10,545 bases of DNA from Nitrospirales bacterium (GTDB taxonomy: Bacteria > Nitrospirota > Nitrospiria > Nitrospirales > UBA8639): NCBI GenBank assembly GCA_021604265.1, contig BQIY01000040.1, positions 1-10,545 of the forward strand. The letters are read 5' to 3'. Within the stretch, counting starts at the first letter, position 1, and each line of letters opens with the position of its first letter. Position numbers and translations under genes: made by a program. Under the pieces are notes generated by a model. The model made no database searches. It had not been told where the DNA came from and saw nothing but the letters and a program-made list of their open reading frames with translations. Positions 1 to 7,298 of the stretch are shown here, in pieces.

Positions 1-140
1 TTGAGGAAAAAACCGCATTAGTTCGGTTAGGGCTTGAGGCGCTCATTTCCAAAGAGGCAGCCCACCGCTTGGCCCAACTTGGAGGATCAGAAAGGCAACT
101 GAAGTTGCCTCCGCGACGGCGGTTTCTCCCCAAGCCATGA
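1..140 (+). CDS. vapB: VapB-type antitoxin, C-terminal part (gene cut by window start)
   Basis: Reading from position 3 gives 45 codons with no internal stop, ending at TGA 138-140. The peptide starts EEKTALVRLGLEALISKEAA and ends in an Arg/Pro-rich tail (PPRRRFLPKP). This matches the C-terminal half of type II VapB antitoxins of the kind whose pattern is 'EKTALVRxGLEALIxxEAAxRLAxLGG'. In that family the N-terminal part is a ribbon-helix-helix DNA-binding domain, here outside the window, and the C-terminal tail wraps the toxin and blocks its active site. The stop overlaps the start of the toxin gene by ATGA, the usual translationally coupled vapBC arrangement. The antitoxin end looks intact although the toxin gene is not. 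Start, promoter and operator are not visible. The family call is recognition by eye of a short peptide, strengthened by the toxin neighbour. Confidence 0.8.
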   Translation, partial: EEKTALVRLGLEALISKEAAHRLAQLGGSERQLKLPPRRRFLPKP

Positions 141-499
141 TTCTCGTCGACACCTCCATCTGAGTGAACCGTCTCAGAGCGGGAAGTCCCCGTCTCGTAT
201 CCTTCCTCCAGGAAAGTTTGGTCCTAACCCATTCCGCTGTCATTGGAGTACTGGCGTGCGGAATGTTGAAAAATCGTTCCGAGATCTTAGCGTTACTCCA
301 AGCGCTTCCCAAGGCTCAAATAGCCGACGATCACGAAGTCCTTCACGTACTGGAAACGCAAAAATTATATGGAGCAGGACTGGGATGGGTCGACTGTCAT
401 CTCCTGGCTTCCGCTCAACTAACAGAGTGTGGCATGTGGACTGCTGATGATGCTCTTCAAAAAGCTGCAATTAAACTCCATCTTCAAGTCTACGAATAA
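137..499 (+). pseudogene. vapC: VapC-type PIN-domain ribonuclease toxin, broken by an in-frame stop
   Basis: ATG 137 overlaps the vapB stop and opens with MILVDTSI, the classic VapC N-terminus carrying the first catalytic Asp (D5). Codon 9 (161-163) is TGA exactly where the family has Trp (DTSxW). Reading through, the frame continues as a normal VapC to TAA at 497-499, 120 residues in all, with the typical WVDCHLLA and MWTADDAL motifs holding later acidic residues. VapC enzymes are Mg-dependent RNases cutting tRNA or rRNA. A second lesion is likely: the family motif VIGELAxG reads VIGVLACG, so the catalytic Glu is Val at residue 38 (GTA 248-250, one base from GAA). A GTG directly after the stop (164) could restart translation, but that product would lack D5. 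I infer an inactive toxin in a decaying pair. A sequencing error could explain the stop, but less easily both changes. Confidence 0.85.
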
Positions 500-581
500 A
501 CCCCATCCTTCCGATCCACTTCCACCCTTCCTGCAGTCCTCCTTTTTTTTCATGGGAGTACCTAATATATCTTCCCTATAT

Positions 582-647
582 TCCGACGCCTGCCGTCTGC
601 CCCAAAGGAAGGACGCTCTTAAGCAGCTAGCGGACCTTGTTTGAGCC
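582..647. repeat. Direct repeat copy 1 of a decayed intergenic element
   Basis: This stretch and 821-884 are diverged direct copies about 240 bp apart. Both begin TCCGAC, then CCTGCCG, share GGACGCTCTTA in the middle, and end with GCGGACCTTGTTTGAGCC. The copies differ by small indels and substitutions in between. Weaker similarity continues beyond the shared end (AATT followed by a CCCTYCC-rich run in both), so the true unit may be longer. There is no open frame with protein character. It is best read as remnants of a dispersed intergenic repeat. Confidence 0.7.
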
Positions 648-733
648 CTGGCTGTTAATTTTACCCTTCCTCTCTCAGCTGGCCTGGTGGCATGGCCGAG
701 CAGTGCAACCGGCACCGGAAAAAAGGCGGGCAG

Positions 734-777
734 TGTTTGAGCCCTTCGGCGAAGGCTCAGGATAAACTCCGCGAGTT
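734..777. repeat. Dispersed repeat 'TGTTTGAGCC...CTCCGCGAGTT', copy A
   Basis: The element runs from TGTTTGAGCC to CTCCGCGAGTT. It can fold on itself: GAGCC(C)TTC at 739-747 pairs with GAAGGCTC at 751-758, with one bulged C. A related copy in the same orientation lies at 10248-10290 on the other side of the hsd/PHP block. A shortened form follows at 875-898, where TGTTTGAGCC is almost directly joined to CGAGTTGGGCCGC. From memory, sequences of the type 'AGCCCTTCG..GGCTCAGGA' are widespread multi-copy intergenic repeats in GC-rich environmental bacteria. I cannot check that here. Confidence 0.65.
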
Positions 778-820
778 GGTCCGCCCTCCGTGGTTTTGCC
801 TCGGTACGCTTCAATTTTGA

Positions 821-884
821 TCCGACTCCTGCCGGCTGGCCCCAGGGAGGGACGCTCTTATCCGTTGCGGACCTTGTTTGAGCC
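821..884. repeat. Direct repeat copy 2 of a decayed intergenic element
   Basis: This is the second copy of the element at 582-647, in the same orientation. It shares GGGACGCTCTTA (849-860; copy 1 has one base different) and TTGCGGACCTTGTTTGAGCC at the end. It runs directly into CGAGTTGGGCCGC, the right-hand motif of the 734-777 element. The two repeat types therefore seem to be parts of one composite unit. Confidence 0.7.
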
Positions 885-959
885 AGGCGAGTTGGGCCGC
901 TCTTCTCCAATTAGCGTCCCTCCCCTCCAATGTGACCAGACGGGGCGTCAATGGTTTTG

Positions 960-1010
960 GCCACTTTTGCCGAAATAAAAGTGGCTCGGTCGCCGGGACG
1001 AACCCCCGGC
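960..1010. repeat. Double-hairpin intergenic repeat
   Basis: Two perfect stem-loops lie back to back. The first has a 9-bp stem, GCCACTTTT (960-968) with AAAAGTGGC (977-985), and an 8-nt loop. The second has a 6-bp stem, GCCGGG (992-997) with CCCGGC (1005-1010). On the minus strand the first hairpin resembles a terminator, but it is not followed by a T-run on either strand. From memory, very similar hairpins (TTTTGG.CACTTTTGCCG..A.AAAAGTG..TCGG) recur as dispersed intergenic repeats in many genomes. I favour a repeat of that kind over a dedicated terminator. Confidence 0.65.
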
Positions 1011-1511
1011 ACCTTACCATTGAAATCTCAATGCCCACTCGTGACTCAAAAAGGAGCCACCATAAAATCAACTGATCTTCAAAAGAATTTTTCCTAATTC
1101 TAGTTATCAGGATGTAGAACAATCGCCCTCGAAATTTCGCGGCACACGCATCAATTTATCTCTGCAGAATATCTGCAAGAAACCTGTCGAGGAATCTTGT
1201 CCGATTCATTTCAAATTTTTCTATTTGTTTTTCAAACTACCCCTCAGTTTCCCAAGGCAATTTTTTTCTGTACTTCATTTCACTTCTGATGTACGATTCC
1301 CAAGGTTTTACTAAAGAACACATTTCCAAACTTTGGATATTACCTGACTCCCCCAACAGGTTTATGCCATTCCCTCCCAACCAAGTATCCAACCCAATTG
1401 AGAAACTCCGCCCAGTAGTTGCCAAAAATCATAAGGGCACATTCGCGCCACCTGTCCTGAATATTTTCCATCGGATAAGGAATCAAAAAGATTCGAAAGG
1501 GAAGGTCCCAA
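1011..1511. other. AT-richer intergenic stretch with no supported gene
   Basis: About 500 bases between the repeat cluster and hsdR. Base composition is lower in GC than both flanks. I found no RNA gene, no convincing protein and no promoter with both a good -35 and a good -10, although the hsd operon promoter should lie here. A 90-codon frame from 1289 runs into the start of hsdR in another phase. It has no recognisable motif and no convincing ribosome-binding site. Confidence 0.5.
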
Positions 1512-1531
1512 ATAGGTACCGAAACACCTAT
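1512..1531 (+). promoter_or_regulatory. Inverted repeat over the hsdR start codon
   Basis: ATAGGT (1512-1517) pairs perfectly with ACCTAT (1526-1531) across an 8-nt loop. The right arm includes the first two bases of the hsdR ATG (1530-1532). The left arm contains the only nearby Shine-Dalgarno-like triplet, AGG at 1514-1516, itself 13 nt from the ATG and so poorly spaced. In mRNA this small hairpin would hide both signals and could keep HsdR translation low. A 6-bp match can arise by chance, so this is tentative. Confidence 0.35.
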
Positions 1532-3998
1532 GAACTCCCCCGACAAGAAGACGCTGTCTGAACGTGACATCTGCACCAAGTTCATCACGCCCGCCGTCGA
1601 GCAGGCGGGATGGGATGTCTTGGCACAAGTCCGTGAGGAAGTCTCCTTCACGGATGGCCGAATCATCGTCCGCGGCAAGCTCGTCACCCGCGGCAAAGCC
1701 AAACGCGCCGACTACATTCTCTACTACAAGCCGAATATCCCCATCGCCCTGATCGAAGCCAAGGATAACCAGCACAGCGTCGGCGGCGGCATGCAACAAG
1801 CCCTGGAGTACGCCAAGACCCTCGATATTCCATTTGTCTTTTCATCAAACGGCGATGCCTTCCTCTTCCATGACCGATCGGGGCAAAACGAAAAAACAGA
1901 GTCCGAACTCTCCCTCAACGCCTTTCCCTCACCGGAAGCACTCTGGCAGAAATACCGCGCATGGAAAGATCTTTCCCCGGCTCAGGAAGAAATCGTGCTT
2001 CAGAACTATTACGACGACGCGAGTGGCAAGGAGCCGCGCTACTATCAACGCATCGCCATCAACAACACCATCGAAGCCATCGCCAAGGGCCAGGATCGGC
2101 TCCTCCTCGTCATGGCCACTGGCACCGGCAAAACCTACACGGCCTTTCAAATCATCTGGCGCCTGTGGAAGGCCAAGCGCAAGAAACGCATCCTCTACCT
2201 GGCGGACCGCAATGTCCTGATCGATCAGACCATGGTCAACGACTTTCGCCCATTTGGCAAAACCATGGCCAAACTCAGCACCGGTTCCAAGACCATCGAG
2301 CGTAACGATGGAACGGTGGTTGAGCTGACGACCGCTGTGGACAAAAAGCATCGACGTATCGACACGTCCTACGAAATCTACCTCGGCCTCTATCAGGCCA
2401 TCACAGGCCCCGAGGAATCCCAAAAACTCTTCCGGGAACTCTCGCCCGACTTCTTCGACCTCATCGTCATCGACGAATGCCATCGCGGCAGCGCGGCGGA
2501 TGATTCCGCCTGGCGGGAGATTCTTGACTACTTCTCCAGTGCCACCCAGATCGGAATGACGGCCACGCCGAAAGAAACCGAATACGTCTCGAACATCCAT
2601 TACTTCGGCCCACCCGTCTACACCTACTCATTAAGGGAAGGCATCCGCGATGGCTTCCTGGCGCCCTACAAGGTAGTCAAAGTCCATTTGGATGTAGATG
2701 TGGAAGGCTATCGCCCGACCAAGGGAGAGACGGACAAGTATGGCAATGAGATCGAAGACCGGATCTATAACCAGAAGGATTACGACCGGAACCTCGTCAT
2801 CGACGAGCGCACCAAGCGCGTCGCCCACAAAGTGAGCCAATTTCTAAAAGAAGGCGGCGACCGTTTTCAAAAGACCATCATTTTCTGTGTGGACGTCGAG
2901 CATGCCGCGCGCATGCGCCAGGCCCTCATCAACGAAAATGCCGATCTTGTCCAGCAAAACAGCCGTTATATCATGCGCATCACCGGCGATGATGCCGAAG
3001 GCTGCGCACAGATTGGCAACTTCATCGACCCGGAGGCCAAATATCCCGTCATCGTCACGACCTCTCGGCTGCTCTCCACCGGGGTCGATGCCCAGACCTG
3101 CCGCCTCATCGTCCTCGACCGGGAAGTGGGCTCCATGACCGAGTTCAAACAAATCGTCGGGCGTGGCACCCGCGTGCATGCGGAAACCAACAAGTTCTAT
3201 TTCACCCTCATCGATTTCCGGAAGGCCACCAACCATTTCGCCGACCCCGACTTCGACGGCGAACCGGTGCAGATCTACGAACCTGGCGAGAACGACCCGG
3301 TGGCCCCGCCCGACGATGTCGCACCGCCAATTGATGAGGAAGATCCTATCCCACCGCAACCCAGCGAGGAAGAAACCATCATCGTTGACCCCACAACGCC
3401 GGACATCACCATCCCACCTGGCGTGAATCAACCGCGCAAATACTATATCCACGGGGAGAAAGTCAGCATCATTGCCGAGCGCATCGAATATCTGGATGAA
3501 TACGGCAAACTCGTCACCGAAACCCTGCGAGACTATTCCAAGAAAACGCTGCGTAATCACTATGCAAGCCTCGACGCCTTTCTCAAGCAGTGGAACAGCA
3601 CCGAGCGCAAGCAGGCCATCATTGAGGAACTGGAAAACGAAGGGGTATTTCTCGAACCATTGGCCGACGAAGTGGGAAAGGATCTCGATCCGTTCGACCT
3701 CATCTGCCATGTGGCCTTTGACCAGCCGCCCCTGACCAGACGCCAGCGAGTGGAAAATATCCGCAAGCGCGATGTCTTCACCAAATACGGCGCACAAGCC
3801 CGCGCGGTGCTGGAAGCCCTGCTGCAAAAGTATCAGGACGAAGGTGTCACGAGCCTTGACGATCCACGTATCTTAAAAATAGCGCCGTTCGATACTATGG
3901 GCACTCCCATCGAATTACTCAAAACCTTTGGCGGACGGCCCGGCTTTGAAAAGGCCGTCCATGACCTGCAACATGCACTCTATGAGGGAGCCGCGTAA
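1530..3998 (+). CDS. hsdR: Type I restriction enzyme, R (restriction/translocase) subunit HsdR, EcoAI-like
   Basis: This is an 822-residue motor-nuclease subunit. With HsdM and HsdS it binds unmethylated target sites, pumps DNA by ATP hydrolysis and cuts at a distance. An N-terminal PD-(D/E)XK nuclease shows D61, the E76-A-K78 pair and Q89/Q90. The superfamily 2 helicase motor follows: Walker A MATGTGKT at 195-202, DECH at 315-318, MTATP at 343-347, STGVD at 516-520 and the Arg-finger motif QIVGRGTR at 541-548. A Pro/acid-rich linker spans about 571-636. The tail (about 640-822) resembles the EcoEI/EcoAI-type R C-terminal domain, and the length fits that family (~800 aa). The ATG start places SERDICTKFITPAVEQAGWD where the family N-terminus normally sits; the ribosome-binding site is weak. 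It is first gene of the operon, 3 nt before hsdM. No key residue is missing, so it appears functional. Confidence 0.95.
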   Translation: MNSPDKKTLSERDICTKFITPAVEQAGWDVLAQVREEVSFTDGRIIVRGKLVTRGKAKRADYILYYKPNIPIALIEAKDNQHSVGGGMQQALEYAKTLDIPFVFSSNGDAFLFHDRSGQNEKTESELSLNAFPSPEALWQKYRAWKDLSPAQEEIVLQNYYDDASGKEPRYYQRIAINNTIEAIAKGQDRLLLVMATGTGKTYTAFQIIWRLWKAKRKKRILYLADRNVLIDQTMVNDFRPFGKTMAKLSTGSKTIERNDGTVVELTTAVDKKHRRIDTSYEIYLGLYQAITGPEESQKLFRELSPDFFDLIVIDECHRGSAADDSAWREILDYFSSATQIGMTATPKETEYVSNIHYFGPPVYTYSLREGIRDGFLAPYKVVKVHLDVDVEGYRPTKGETDKYGNEIEDRIYNQKDYDRNLVIDERTKRVAHKVSQFLKEGGDRFQKTIIFCVDVEHAARMRQALINENADLVQQNSRYIMRITGDDAEGCAQIGNFIDPEAKYPVIVTTSRLLSTGVDAQTCRLIVLDREVGSMTEFKQIVGRGTRVHAETNKFYFTLIDFRKATNHFADPDFDGEPVQIYEPGENDPVAPPDDVAPPIDEEDPIPPQPSEEETIIVDPTTPDITIPPGVNQPRKYYIHGEKVSIIAERIEYLDEYGKLVTETLRDYSKKTLRNHYASLDAFLKQWNSTERKQAIIEELENEGVFLEPLADEVGKDLDPFDLICHVAFDQPPLTRRQRVENIRKRDVFTKYGAQARAVLEALLQKYQDEGVTSLDDPRILKIAPFDTMGTPIELLKTFGGRPGFEKAVHDLQHALYEGAA

Positions 3999-4001
3999 CC
4001 C

Positions 4002-5456
4002 ATGTCCGTTCGTAACACCGTCAAATCCATTCAAGACATCATGCGCCAGGACAGCGGCGTGGATGGGGATGCCCAACGCATCTCCCAACTCTGCTGGATG
4101 TTCTTCCTGAAAATCATCGACGACCAGGATCAGGAACTGGAAATGATGCAGGAGGGCTACCGGTCGCCTATCCCGAAACAGTTCCGGTGGCGCACATGGG
4201 CTGCAAACCCCGAAGGCATCACCGGCATTGAGCTGATGAACTTCGTCAATGACGACCTATTCCCCGCCCTCAAGGAACTAACCGGCACGGCTAAAGACGG
4301 TCGCCGGCGCGTCGTGCGGGATGTCTTCGAAGACGCCTACAACTATATGAAGTCCGGTCAACTCATGCGCCAGGTGATCAACAAGATCAATGGCATCGAC
4401 TTCAATAACCTCACCGAACGCCAGCACTTCGGCGATATCTACGAACAGATTTTAAACGACCTTCAAAGCGCAGGGAACGCAGGCGAATATTACACGCCAC
4501 GCGCTGTCACCGCCTTTATGGCCGATCGCATTGATCCGCACCCCGGCGAAATTCTCCTGGACCCCGCCTGCGGCACCGGCGGCTTCCTCTCCTGCGCCCT
4601 CCGGCACATGCGCGACCGCTATGTCAAAACACCGAAGGACGAGAAGACCATGCAGCAGGCGCTCCGCGCCTGCGAAAAAAAACAGCTTCCGCACATGCTC
4701 TGCGTCACTAACATGCTCCTACACGGTATTGACGATCCTTCTTTCGTTCGCCACGACAACACCTTGGCTCGGCCCTATATCAGCTATGGCCAATCCGACC
4801 GCGTGGACATCGTCCTCACCAACCCGCCCTTCGGCGGCAAGGAAGAAGACGGCATCGAAAGCAACTTCCCCAAACATTTTCAAACCCGCGAAACAGCGGA
4901 CCTCTTCCTGGCCCTAATCGTGCGCCTGCTCAGATCCGGCGGACGTGCCGCCGTCGTCCTGCCAGACGGCTCGCTCTTCGGCGAAGGCGTCAAAACCCGC
5001 CTCAAGGAACATCTGATGGAGGAATGTAACCTCCACACCATTGTCCGCCTCCCCAACAGTGTCTTCAAACCCTACACCTCCATTGGCACCAATCTCTTGT
5101 TCTTTGAAAAGGGCGAACCCACCAAAGACATCTGGTTCTACGAGCACCAAATCCCCGAAGGACAAAAAGCCTACTCGATGACCAGACCGATCCGCTTCGA
5201 ACATCTGGAGCCCTGCATCGACTGGTGGGGCGGAGCCAAACGCAAAGGCCGGAAGGAAACTAAGGTCGCCTGGAAGGTCACCGCCGACGAAGTCAAAGCC
5301 CGTGCCTACAACCTGGACTTCAAAAATCCGCACAGGGTTGCCGATGCTCACGGTGACCCGGAAGAACTTCTGGCAAAACTCGACGCCGCTGAAAAGGAAA
5401 CTGCCAATCTGCGTGATCAGCTCAAGGGCATACTGGAGAAGGCCCTGCTACGATGA
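4002..5456 (+). CDS. hsdM: Type I restriction-modification DNA methyltransferase subunit HsdM (N6-adenine)
   Basis: This is a 484-residue adenine N6-methyltransferase that uses S-adenosylmethionine. In the M2S complex it methylates the site chosen by HsdS, protecting host DNA and supporting restriction when HsdR joins. The N-terminal helical HsdM_N region covers about 1-145. The catalytic core follows with GEYYTPR (161-167, motif X), the SAM-binding DPACGTGGF (187-195, motif I) and catalytic NPPFG (274-278, motif IV). The C-terminal end (about 452-480) is heptad-like, as expected for docking on HsdS. A good Shine-Dalgarno, GAGGGAG at 3984-3990, lies inside the end of hsdR, and the ATG follows the hsdR stop by 3 nt. 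The last bases overlap hsdS by ATGA, so the three genes form one translationally coupled operon. Length and motifs are normal; nothing suggests decay. Confidence 0.96.
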   Translation: MSVRNTVKSIQDIMRQDSGVDGDAQRISQLCWMFFLKIIDDQDQELEMMQEGYRSPIPKQFRWRTWAANPEGITGIELMNFVNDDLFPALKELTGTAKDGRRRVVRDVFEDAYNYMKSGQLMRQVINKINGIDFNNLTERQHFGDIYEQILNDLQSAGNAGEYYTPRAVTAFMADRIDPHPGEILLDPACGTGGFLSCALRHMRDRYVKTPKDEKTMQQALRACEKKQLPHMLCVTNMLLHGIDDPSFVRHDNTLARPYISYGQSDRVDIVLTNPPFGGKEEDGIESNFPKHFQTRETADLFLALIVRLLRSGGRAAVVLPDGSLFGEGVKTRLKEHLMEECNLHTIVRLPNSVFKPYTSIGTNLLFFEKGEPTKDIWFYEHQIPEGQKAYSMTRPIRFEHLEPCIDWWGGAKRKGRKETKVAWKVTADEVKARAYNLDFKNPHRVADAHGDPEELLAKLDAAEKETANLRDQLKGILEKALLR

Positions 5457-7111
5457 ACCCTGCGCAACTTCTCAGTCACTTCGATCGCATTGGTGAGGCA
5501 CCAGATGCCATTCCACGCTTGCGCCGCTTCATCCTTGACCTCGCTGTGCGGGGGAAGTTGGTTGAGCAAGATCCAAGGGACGAACCTGCATCTGTGTTGT
5601 TGAAACGAATTGATGCTGAAAAAGCATCCCTTATGAAAAAGGGGAAAATTCAAAAACAGCCATTGATCGAAGATTTAGATGAGTCTGATCTTCCATTTGA
5701 ACTCCCACAAGGTTGGTTATGGTCTCGGCTGGGCAACATTGGCGACTGGGGCTCAGGTAGCACACCGCCACGAGGAAACAGTGAGTATTACGGTGGCGAT
5801 GTTACTTGGCTAAAAAGCGGGGAACTGGGCGACTGCCTTGCTTTGCAAGGCTCAGAGGAGAAAGTTACGGAGATGGCCCTTAAAAAATGTTCTTTCCGGC
5901 TCAATCAGTCCGGAGATGTGCTCATCGCCATGTATGGGGCCACGATTGGCAAACTCGCTATCTTGGCTGAACCTGCAGTGACAAACCAAGCTGTATGCGG
6001 CTGTACCCCTTTTGCTGGAATTTTGAACAGGTACCTCTTCATTTTCCTTCTTTCACGCAGAGCGGACTTTCATTCTCAGAGCGAAGGCGGCGCACAGCCA
6101 AACATTTCCAAGGTTAAAATCGTGCTTTCGCCGTTTGCCCTCCCACCCCTCGCCGAACAACAACGCATCGTCGCCAAGGTGGATGAATTGATGGCGCTGT
6201 GCGATCGGTTGGAAGCGGCACAGACGGAGCGGGAGCGTCGGCGAGATCGGCTGATGGCGTCGTCACTGCATCATTTAAACAATGGCGCGGACGCGGACGC
6301 CGACGCCTTCCGACAGCATGCCCGCTTCTACTTCAATCACCTTCCGCGCCTCACCACCCGCACCGACCACATCAAACAACTCCGCCAAACCATCCTCAAC
6401 CTCGCCGTCCGCGGCAAATTAGTGGAGCAAGACCCCACCGACGAACCCGCCTCCGAACTGGTGCAACGGATTGGGGGAGAAAAAGCCGACAATGAACCCT
6501 TCTCGATCCCTATTTCTTGGGTGTGGATTTCAGTTGGGCAAATCGGCGACGCTAGGTTAGGGAAGATGCTCGACAAAGGAAAGAACAAGGGCACTCCTAG
6601 ACGTTACCTCAGAAACGTAAACGTGCGTTGGTTCGACTTTGATTTGTCCGACGTCTTTCAGATGCGGTTTGAAGATGCTGAGTTGGCTGAATTTGCGCTT
6701 CGAAAAGGCGACGTTTTGATCTGTGAAGGTGGGGAGCCTGGAAGAGCTGCAGTATGGGACGAACGGGAAAACAAGATCTATTTCCAAAAGGCCATTCACA
6801 GAGTTCGTTTTCCCGAGGGCGTTGCCCCCCACTTCTTCGTGAATGCTCTCCGGCAAAGCGCTGATAGTGGTCGGCTATCTGGCTATTTTACAGGAGTCGG
6901 AATTAAGCACTTTACGGGCAGGGGGCTCTCTTCCTTCGTTTTCCCCCTCCCGCCCCTAGCCGAACAACACCGGATCGTTGCCAAAGTGGATGAACTGATG
7001 ACCCTCTGCGACCAACTAGAAACCCAAATCACCACCACCCAATCCGAATCCCAAAAACTCCTAGAGGCAATCCTCCATGGGGCTCTGGCGAAGCCTAAAG
7101 GAAAAATTTGA
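5453..7111 (+). CDS. hsdS: Type I restriction-modification specificity subunit HsdS
   Basis: This 552-residue DNA-recognition subunit reads a bipartite target and bridges two HsdM copies. It has a clear two-fold internal repeat. Each half starts with a near-identical block (LAVRGKLVEQDPxDEPAS, residues 31-47 and 318-334). Each then has a target recognition domain (TRD1 about 80-228, TRD2 about 346-498) and ends in the helical spacer LPPLAEQxRIVAKVDELM (230-247 and 499-516). TRD2 carries GDVLICEGGEPGRAAVW and TRD1 carries GDVLIAMYGATIGKLAI, both typical. The TRDs differ, so an asymmetric target is expected; the bases recognised cannot be read from sequence. The two TRDs look lower in GC than the conserved blocks, as in genes that swap TRDs. 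A hexamer repeat encodes Ala-Asp at 279-284 in the central linker. The ATG overlaps the hsdM stop, implying coupled translation. Confidence 0.95.
   Translation: MNPAQLLSHFDRIGEAPDAIPRLRRFILDLAVRGKLVEQDPRDEPASVLLKRIDAEKASLMKKGKIQKQPLIEDLDESDLPFELPQGWLWSRLGNIGDWGSGSTPPRGNSEYYGGDVTWLKSGELGDCLALQGSEEKVTEMALKKCSFRLNQSGDVLIAMYGATIGKLAILAEPAVTNQAVCGCTPFAGILNRYLFIFLLSRRADFHSQSEGGAQPNISKVKIVLSPFALPPLAEQQRIVAKVDELMALCDRLEAAQTERERRRDRLMASSLHHLNNGADADADAFRQHARFYFNHLPRLTTRTDHIKQLRQTILNLAVRGKLVEQDPTDEPASELVQRIGGEKADNEPFSIPISWVWISVGQIGDARLGKMLDKGKNKGTPRRYLRNVNVRWFDFDLSDVFQMRFEDAELAEFALRKGDVLICEGGEPGRAAVWDERENKIYFQKAIHRVRFPEGVAPHFFVNALRQSADSGRLSGYFTGVGIKHFTGRGLSSFVFPLPPLAEQHRIVAKVDELMTLCDQLETQITTTQSESQKLLEAILHGALAKPKGKI
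6287..6304 (+). repeat. Hexamer tandem repeat (GCGGAC/GCCGAC x3) inside hsdS
   Basis: Three in-frame copies, GCGGAC-GCGGAC-GCCGAC, encode Ala-Asp three times (residues 279-284) in the linker between the two halves of HsdS. A change of one copy would keep the frame and alter the linker by two residues. In the EcoR124 family, variation in a short repeat in the central HsdS region is known to change the spacing between the two half-sites. Whether this repeat does the same here is inference. Confidence 0.6.
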
Positions 7112-7160
7112 AATTCGTGTCTCTAGAATTCAAGGTGGAAAAGGAAAAGACCTTTTGTTT

Positions 7161-7188
7161 GTAGCTGAATGACTTGGGTCACAGCTAC
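7161..7188. other. Hairpin downstream of hsdS
   Basis: GTAGCTG (7161-7167) pairs perfectly with CAGCTAC (7182-7188). Inside the loop GAC (7171-7173) pairs with GTC (7178-7180) around TTGG. It lies 50 nt after the hsdS stop, where a terminator is expected, but no U-run follows on either strand. It is thus not a standard intrinsic terminator. It could be an mRNA 3'-end structure or a protein-binding site. Confidence 0.4.
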
Positions 7189-7230
7189 TTGCCTGTGGGG
7201 TATTCCCTCAGAAAGGAATATCTTTGGCTG

Positions 7231-7279
7231 TTCGACATCCAATTAAAAAGGCAATCTGAAAATTCTTTAATTGGTCGAA
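7231..7279. promoter_or_regulatory. Long imperfect inverted repeat, candidate operator of the PHP-ATPase gene
   Basis: The left arm is TTCGA-cat-CCAATTAAA (7231-7247). The right arm is TTTAATTGG-TCGAA (7266-7279). Fourteen positions pair, with a 3-nt interruption in the left arm, around an 18-nt centre. The right arm lies where the -35 contact of the promoter below would be, so a dimeric repressor or activator bound here could control it. The length and position argue against chance. No regulator gene is present in the window. Confidence 0.5.
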
Positions 7280-7298
7280 ATTTTTCACCATACTTTTT

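Noticed and set aside
161..163. TGA read as tryptophan (alternative code) in vapC
   Set aside because: hsdM and hsdS end at TGA at family-normal lengths and use TGG for Trp, so TGA is a stop here.
543..550. Run of eight T after vapC as an intrinsic terminator
   Set aside because: No stem-loop immediately precedes the T-run.
419..910. 163-codon minus-strand frame across the repeat cluster
   Set aside because: It spans both direct-repeat copies and reads low-complexity Arg/Ala peptide that repeats with the DNA repeat. This is a by-product of repeats, not a protein.
811..1122. 103-codon minus-strand frame
   Set aside because: It covers the double hairpin and repeat copy 2. The peptide resembles translations of dispersed intergenic repeats, not a real gene.
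1289..1561. 90-codon plus-strand frame just upstream of hsdR
   Set aside because: It runs into hsdR in another phase, has no recognisable motif and no convincing ribosome-binding site. A leader peptide cannot be excluded but is unsupported.
1929..2600. 223-codon minus-strand frame inside hsdR
   Set aside because: Shadow of the hsdR motor domain on the opposite strand; no independent start signal or motif.
2844..3827. 327-codon open frame on the minus strand inside hsdR
   Set aside because: It is antisense to the well-conserved helicase part of hsdR. The long frame follows from GC-rich codon structure, and the peptide has no recognisable domain.
7139..7160. AAAAGG/CCTTTT pair after hsdS as a terminator
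   Set aside because: A 6-bp AT-rich stem without a real U-run is too weak to call.
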